From assembly GCA_001780955.1 (NCBI GenBank), contig MFJR01000007.1:500320-539412 (forward strand): a stretch of DNA of 39,093 nucleotides, written 5' to 3'. Below are positions 36,617 to 39,093 of this stretch, piece by piece (within the stretch, counting starts at the first letter, position 1; every line of letters starts with the position of its first letter). Source of the DNA: Candidatus Gottesmanbacteria bacterium RIFCSPLOWO2_01_FULL_39_12b (GTDB taxonomy: Bacteria > Patescibacteriota > Microgenomatia > 2-02-FULL-39-11). The position numbers and the translations under genes were made by a program. Below the pieces are notes generated by a model. That model was not told the origin of the DNA. It worked only from the letters and a program-made list of their open reading frames with translations, and ran no database searches.

Positions 36617-38515
36617 ATGGCGGGAGCCCAACACGAAATACAAAATTGGGGGGGTAATATTCCCTTGGGAATGCCTCCCCACCAGGAAGCATTCCGCGCG
36701 ACTCAAAGATGGGCTTATGAACAAGCACGGTCTCTTGTTTTTGGAGTTGAACGTTCAAACCCGGGTGATTCTCACAGGTTGACTTTGGGTGACCTTAATC
36801 AACTTAGAAGATATGGCGATGGCGATCTAATAGAAGCGTTGGAACATACTATAGTTTTACACCGGTTGGGTAACCTTATCGTTAATAATCTTCTTGGATC
36901 AGTATCAGAAGGAGCTGTTGCCTATACTTCCGCGGCCAGACTCGGTGGTTCTCCTCATCCATTAATTCATATAGTAGATAAATTAGCAATCTTAGGCATG
37001 TTTGCCAATGATTTTGCTCGTCAATTAATAAGCAGCGACGTCAAAGAAGAGGTAGGCGATTTATTAACCCAGGTTTTAAGAGACATAGCAAAAAAATACA
37101 CAGCTGATGCAAAATTATTAAGTTTGGGTGACCTGAGTTATTGGGCAGACAATGTGGCTAGCAGAGTAGCGGATGCCGAACAGTTTTCTCCCCTTTCACT
37201 GGAAATGATACCTCCTGCCATCAGTATCAGCACAGGACTGCTCGCTCAAGAACAGATATTACCCACGCTTATCTTTCTGGCATTTAACGTAGCATCTTCT
37301 TTTCCTTTACACTTAGCCTTGAAAAAGACAGACAGCCCTATTTTAGGCAAGCTATACAGAAAAGTCTCTCACCTTATAGCATCTTTGGCAAAATACGGTC
37401 CTGTGCTTGCTTCACTAACCAATAATCAATTATCAGAAGCACATCTAAATACGATAGTTGTCACTCTTGGTTGTAGCCATTTAGCTATCCTGCCTGAACA
37501 TGTTGATGAATTTTCTGGTGGTCGGGAAGCCCTTGCGGAAATGCGAGAAGTTTTAAAGAATTTGGGCTTATCCCTGGCTTCACCAGAGTTACAAGGAGCA
37601 CATCATAATAGAATATTATCAACACGCGATCCAGCTTCATTTTCAGGACATACCGATTATGATCCTACAAAATCAAATATTGTTTGGCGATATAATCTGG
37701 TCGATAAAGCAATACAAGCTGAGCATGGTGATAATATCCCACCGGGAAATTTTGCCTATTTCCATGACTATTCCTTTCGCCTCGGCAACAGAGTTTTTCT
37801 TGATAACGCCAGTCTGCTTCTTGAAGGAGGCCAAGTCCACCAGCTAATCGGTACGGATAGGAGCGGACGGTCAGCGTCTCTGCGTGCTCTATCTGATGAA
37901 TTAAACCACCAAAAAGGTCTATCATTTATCAGGCTTACCGACGGAGACCATGAAGTTCATGAGGTAGGTCTTCCTGCCGTCGCACTGCACCAATGCGGTA
38001 ATATAGAAGACAGCTACATTCCCTTTTTTAATGGAGTTCCGGAAATAGCTAATTTGGAGCAGTCCAAAATGTTTACGCCCAGTGAAATCGCCATATTTTA
38101 TGACCATTATAATTATGGATTTAGAAATCAAGACGTTGAGAATCTCACTCCGATGAGTGCCTCGCTTCGAACTCGCTTAAAAATTGCAGAGGCATTTATG
38201 GTAGCGCACCGTGCTCCAGTACATTTTTTTGACGATCCATTCGCTAAACTTAATCCTGAAGAAGTCAATCGTGTAGCTCTTTTTCTTTCTCGCATGGCAA
38301 AAAAATGGGGTTATGTTATCTTAACCACACAGAGAAGCGCTCATCCAATTGCCGCAGATATTTTTAAACAGGAAGCCGCATTTGGAAAAGTATTACAAAT
38401 AAGAGAGGGTGAATTCGAAAAAATAATTACCTCCCGAACCACTCTTCCAGAATCTTTTTGGCAATGGGGGCAGCCACATTCGACCCTTCTCCACCGCCCT
38501 CCACTAAAACTGTAA
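36617..38515 (+). CDS. degenerate ABC-transporter-like protein
   Basis: The C-terminal half (about 380-600) follows ABC ATPase order. It has FHDYSFRLGNRVFLDNASLLLEGG, then GTDRSGRS (412-419) at the Walker A position with Arg for the catalytic Lys, LTPMSASLRTRLKIAEAF (510-527) in place of the LSGGQ signature, VHFFDDP (535-541) as Walker B with Asp for Glu, and TTQRS (570-574) without the switch His. The N-terminal half (1-370) is helical with a few hydrophobic stretches (about 200-235) but not a clear six-helix domain. ATP hydrolysis is doubtful; a regulatory or structural role is possible. The last 89 bases overlap the PBP2 gene tail to tail. Confidence 0.65.
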   Translation: MAGAQHEIQNWGGNIPLGMPPHQEAFRATQRWAYEQARSLVFGVERSNPGDSHRLTLGDLNQLRRYGDGDLIEALEHTIVLHRLGNLIVNNLLGSVSEGAVAYTSAARLGGSPHPLIHIVDKLAILGMFANDFARQLISSDVKEEVGDLLTQVLRDIAKKYTADAKLLSLGDLSYWADNVASRVADAEQFSPLSLEMIPPAISISTGLLAQEQILPTLIFLAFNVASSFPLHLALKKTDSPILGKLYRKVSHLIASLAKYGPVLASLTNNQLSEAHLNTIVVTLGCSHLAILPEHVDEFSGGREALAEMREVLKNLGLSLASPELQGAHHNRILSTRDPASFSGHTDYDPTKSNIVWRYNLVDKAIQAEHGDNIPPGNFAYFHDYSFRLGNRVFLDNASLLLEGGQVHQLIGTDRSGRSASLRALSDELNHQKGLSFIRLTDGDHEVHEVGLPAVALHQCGNIEDSYIPFFNGVPEIANLEQSKMFTPSEIAIFYDHYNYGFRNQDVENLTPMSASLRTRLKIAEAFMVAHRAPVHFFDDPFAKLNPEEVNRVALFLSRMAKKWGYVILTTQRSAHPIAADIFKQEAAFGKVLQIREGEFEKIITSRTTLPESFWQWGQPHSTLLHRPPLKL

Positions 38516-39092
38516 TTGAAATTTGAGGATTATAGACCGGGGCAAAGACGGTAAACCAGGCATGCGTCCGGTTTTTGGGATCGCCAAATTCCGACGTCCC
38601 GGTCTTACAGGCCACCGGAATCTCTACCATCGGCTTACCCGAAACAGTAGCCTCATATGTCTGTAAAAAATCCAAATTATCAGCTTTGAACTTTGAACTT
38701 TGAACTTTGAACTTAAATAATGGCCACCCCGTCCCCCCGGAACTGCACGCCTCCTTCATACCCTGCCGGATAAGCTCCAGATTCTCTTTTTTTATGCCTA
38801 CGTCTTTACAATTTTCATTTTGTTCTTTGGTTAAATGCGGCCGGCACAGCTTCCCCCCGTTGGCAATCACATTCGTCCAGGCGTTTACCTGCAGTGGGGT
38901 GGTCAGTATATCGCCCTGCCCGATGGCCACATGATAGGTATTACCCAGATACCAGTCTTGCCCCCGCACTTTCTTTTGCCAGGAAGGATCCGGCATGACT
39001 CCTTTTTCCTCCCCTTCAAGATCTATCCTGAGTATATTTTCAACTCCCATCTTTTTTGCCCAAAGGGCAATATTTTCAATTCCGGTGGCTTC
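38427..39092 (-). CDS. PBP2-type peptidoglycan transpeptidase, 5' part outside window
   Basis: Only the C-terminal 221 or so codons are present; the frame is open to the window edge. The KTG active-site motif is visible in VACKTGTSEFG, with WYLGNTYHVAIGQGDILTTPLQ upstream, the typical order of class B penicillin-binding proteins, and AIKKILEEW-type residues at the end. The Ser-x-x-Lys and Ser-x-Asn motifs would lie outside. It cross-links peptidoglycan, probably for elongation. A heptanucleotide tandem repeat (38684-38711) encodes FKFKVQSSKFKAD, an insertion before the KTG motif. The 3' end is overlapped by the gene on the other strand. Confidence 0.92.
   Translation of the reverse strand, partial: EATGIENIALWAKKMGVENILRIDLEGEEKGVMPDPSWQKKVRGQDWYLGNTYHVAIGQGDILTTPLQVNAWTNVIANGGKLCRPHLTKEQNENCKDVGIKKENLELIRQGMKEACSSGGTGWPLFKFKVQSSKFKADNLDFLQTYEATVSGKPMVEIPVACKTGTSEFGDPKNRTHAWFTVFAPVYNPQISITVLVEGGGEGSNVAAPIAKKILEEWFGR
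38684..38711. repeat. four tandem CTTTGAA heptamers inside the PBP2 gene
   Basis: CTTTGAA is repeated four times without interruption, followed by a partial CTT. The unit is not a multiple of three, so gain or loss of one copy would shift the frame upstream of the KTG motif. Confidence 0.9.
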
Positions 39093-39093
39093 T

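Noticed and set aside
38059-38131. Small minus-strand frames within the ABC-like gene
   Set aside because: The plus-strand gene has a clear promoter and ABC-like motif order; the antisense frames lack both.

Overview
The window looks like part of a chromosome from a Candidate Phyla Radiation (Patescibacteria) bacterium, most likely Microgenomates/OP11-like. This rests on a divergent 16S rRNA gene with several substitutions at the universal primer sites, very short intergenic gaps, no CCA in the tRNA genes, and many single-pass or secreted Cys-rich and Pro/Thr-rich proteins of unknown function. Housekeeping genes are mixed in: topA, dprA, dcd, a PBP2-type transpeptidase and serA. I could run no database search, so the phylum assignment is an inference. 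TGA ends at least eight separate genes, so the standard genetic code is assumed. No gene-free stretch exceeds 300 bases; the longest are the 16S leader, the 16S trailer and the gaps near 14.2 kb and 33.2 kb.

Layout. 0-4.4 kb: a DUF2207 membrane protein, a REP-associated tyrosine transposase (RAYT1) bounded by hairpins, a Cys-rich anchored protein, and dcd (dCTP deaminase). 4.4-9.8 kb: a 49-aa membrane peptide, a 712-aa surface protein, a membrane-anchored ClpC-like AAA+ ATPase, tRNA-Cys, a 48-aa membrane peptide and tRNA-Ile. 9.8-12 kb: a Phd/VapC-type toxin-antitoxin pair and two anchored proteins. 12-14.1 kb: a serA-like dehydrogenase and a class V aminotransferase. 14.3-19.4 kb: a tightly packed three-gene operon for a PilX-like protein and two large secreted proteins. 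19.6-21.3 kb: a stand-alone 16S rRNA gene with its own promoter, boxA and processing stem, and no 23S, 5S or tRNA next to it. 21.3-31.1 kb: cohesin-like surface proteins, a VirB6/TrbL-like polytopic protein, a VanY-type peptidase, a SpoU methyltransferase, a PAP2 phosphatase, a lysozyme-fold lytic enzyme and a Cys-rich secreted protein split by one in-frame TGA. 31.1-39.1 kb: topA, dprA, a second RAYT (RAYT2), a glycosidase-like protein, a degenerate ABC-ATPase protein and the 3' part of a PBP2 gene that runs off the window.

Two themes run through the window. First, short perfect palindromes of several families, two of them flanking the RAYT genes, occur repeatedly inside or at the 3' ends of genes. 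In three genes (dcd, the SpoU methyltransferase and the 177-aa protein) the palindrome or its flank supplies the final codons and the stop. In two others it lies in frame inside the coding sequence (dprA and, as a tandem pair, the methyltransferase again). This looks like a REP/RAYT system whose mobile hairpins remodel gene ends. Second, promoters are unusually economical. At several starts the -10 box ends only 6-10 bases before the start codon, which predicts leaderless or nearly leaderless mRNA. At three consecutive boundaries the -35 hexamer TTGACA contains the TGA stop codon of the gene before it.
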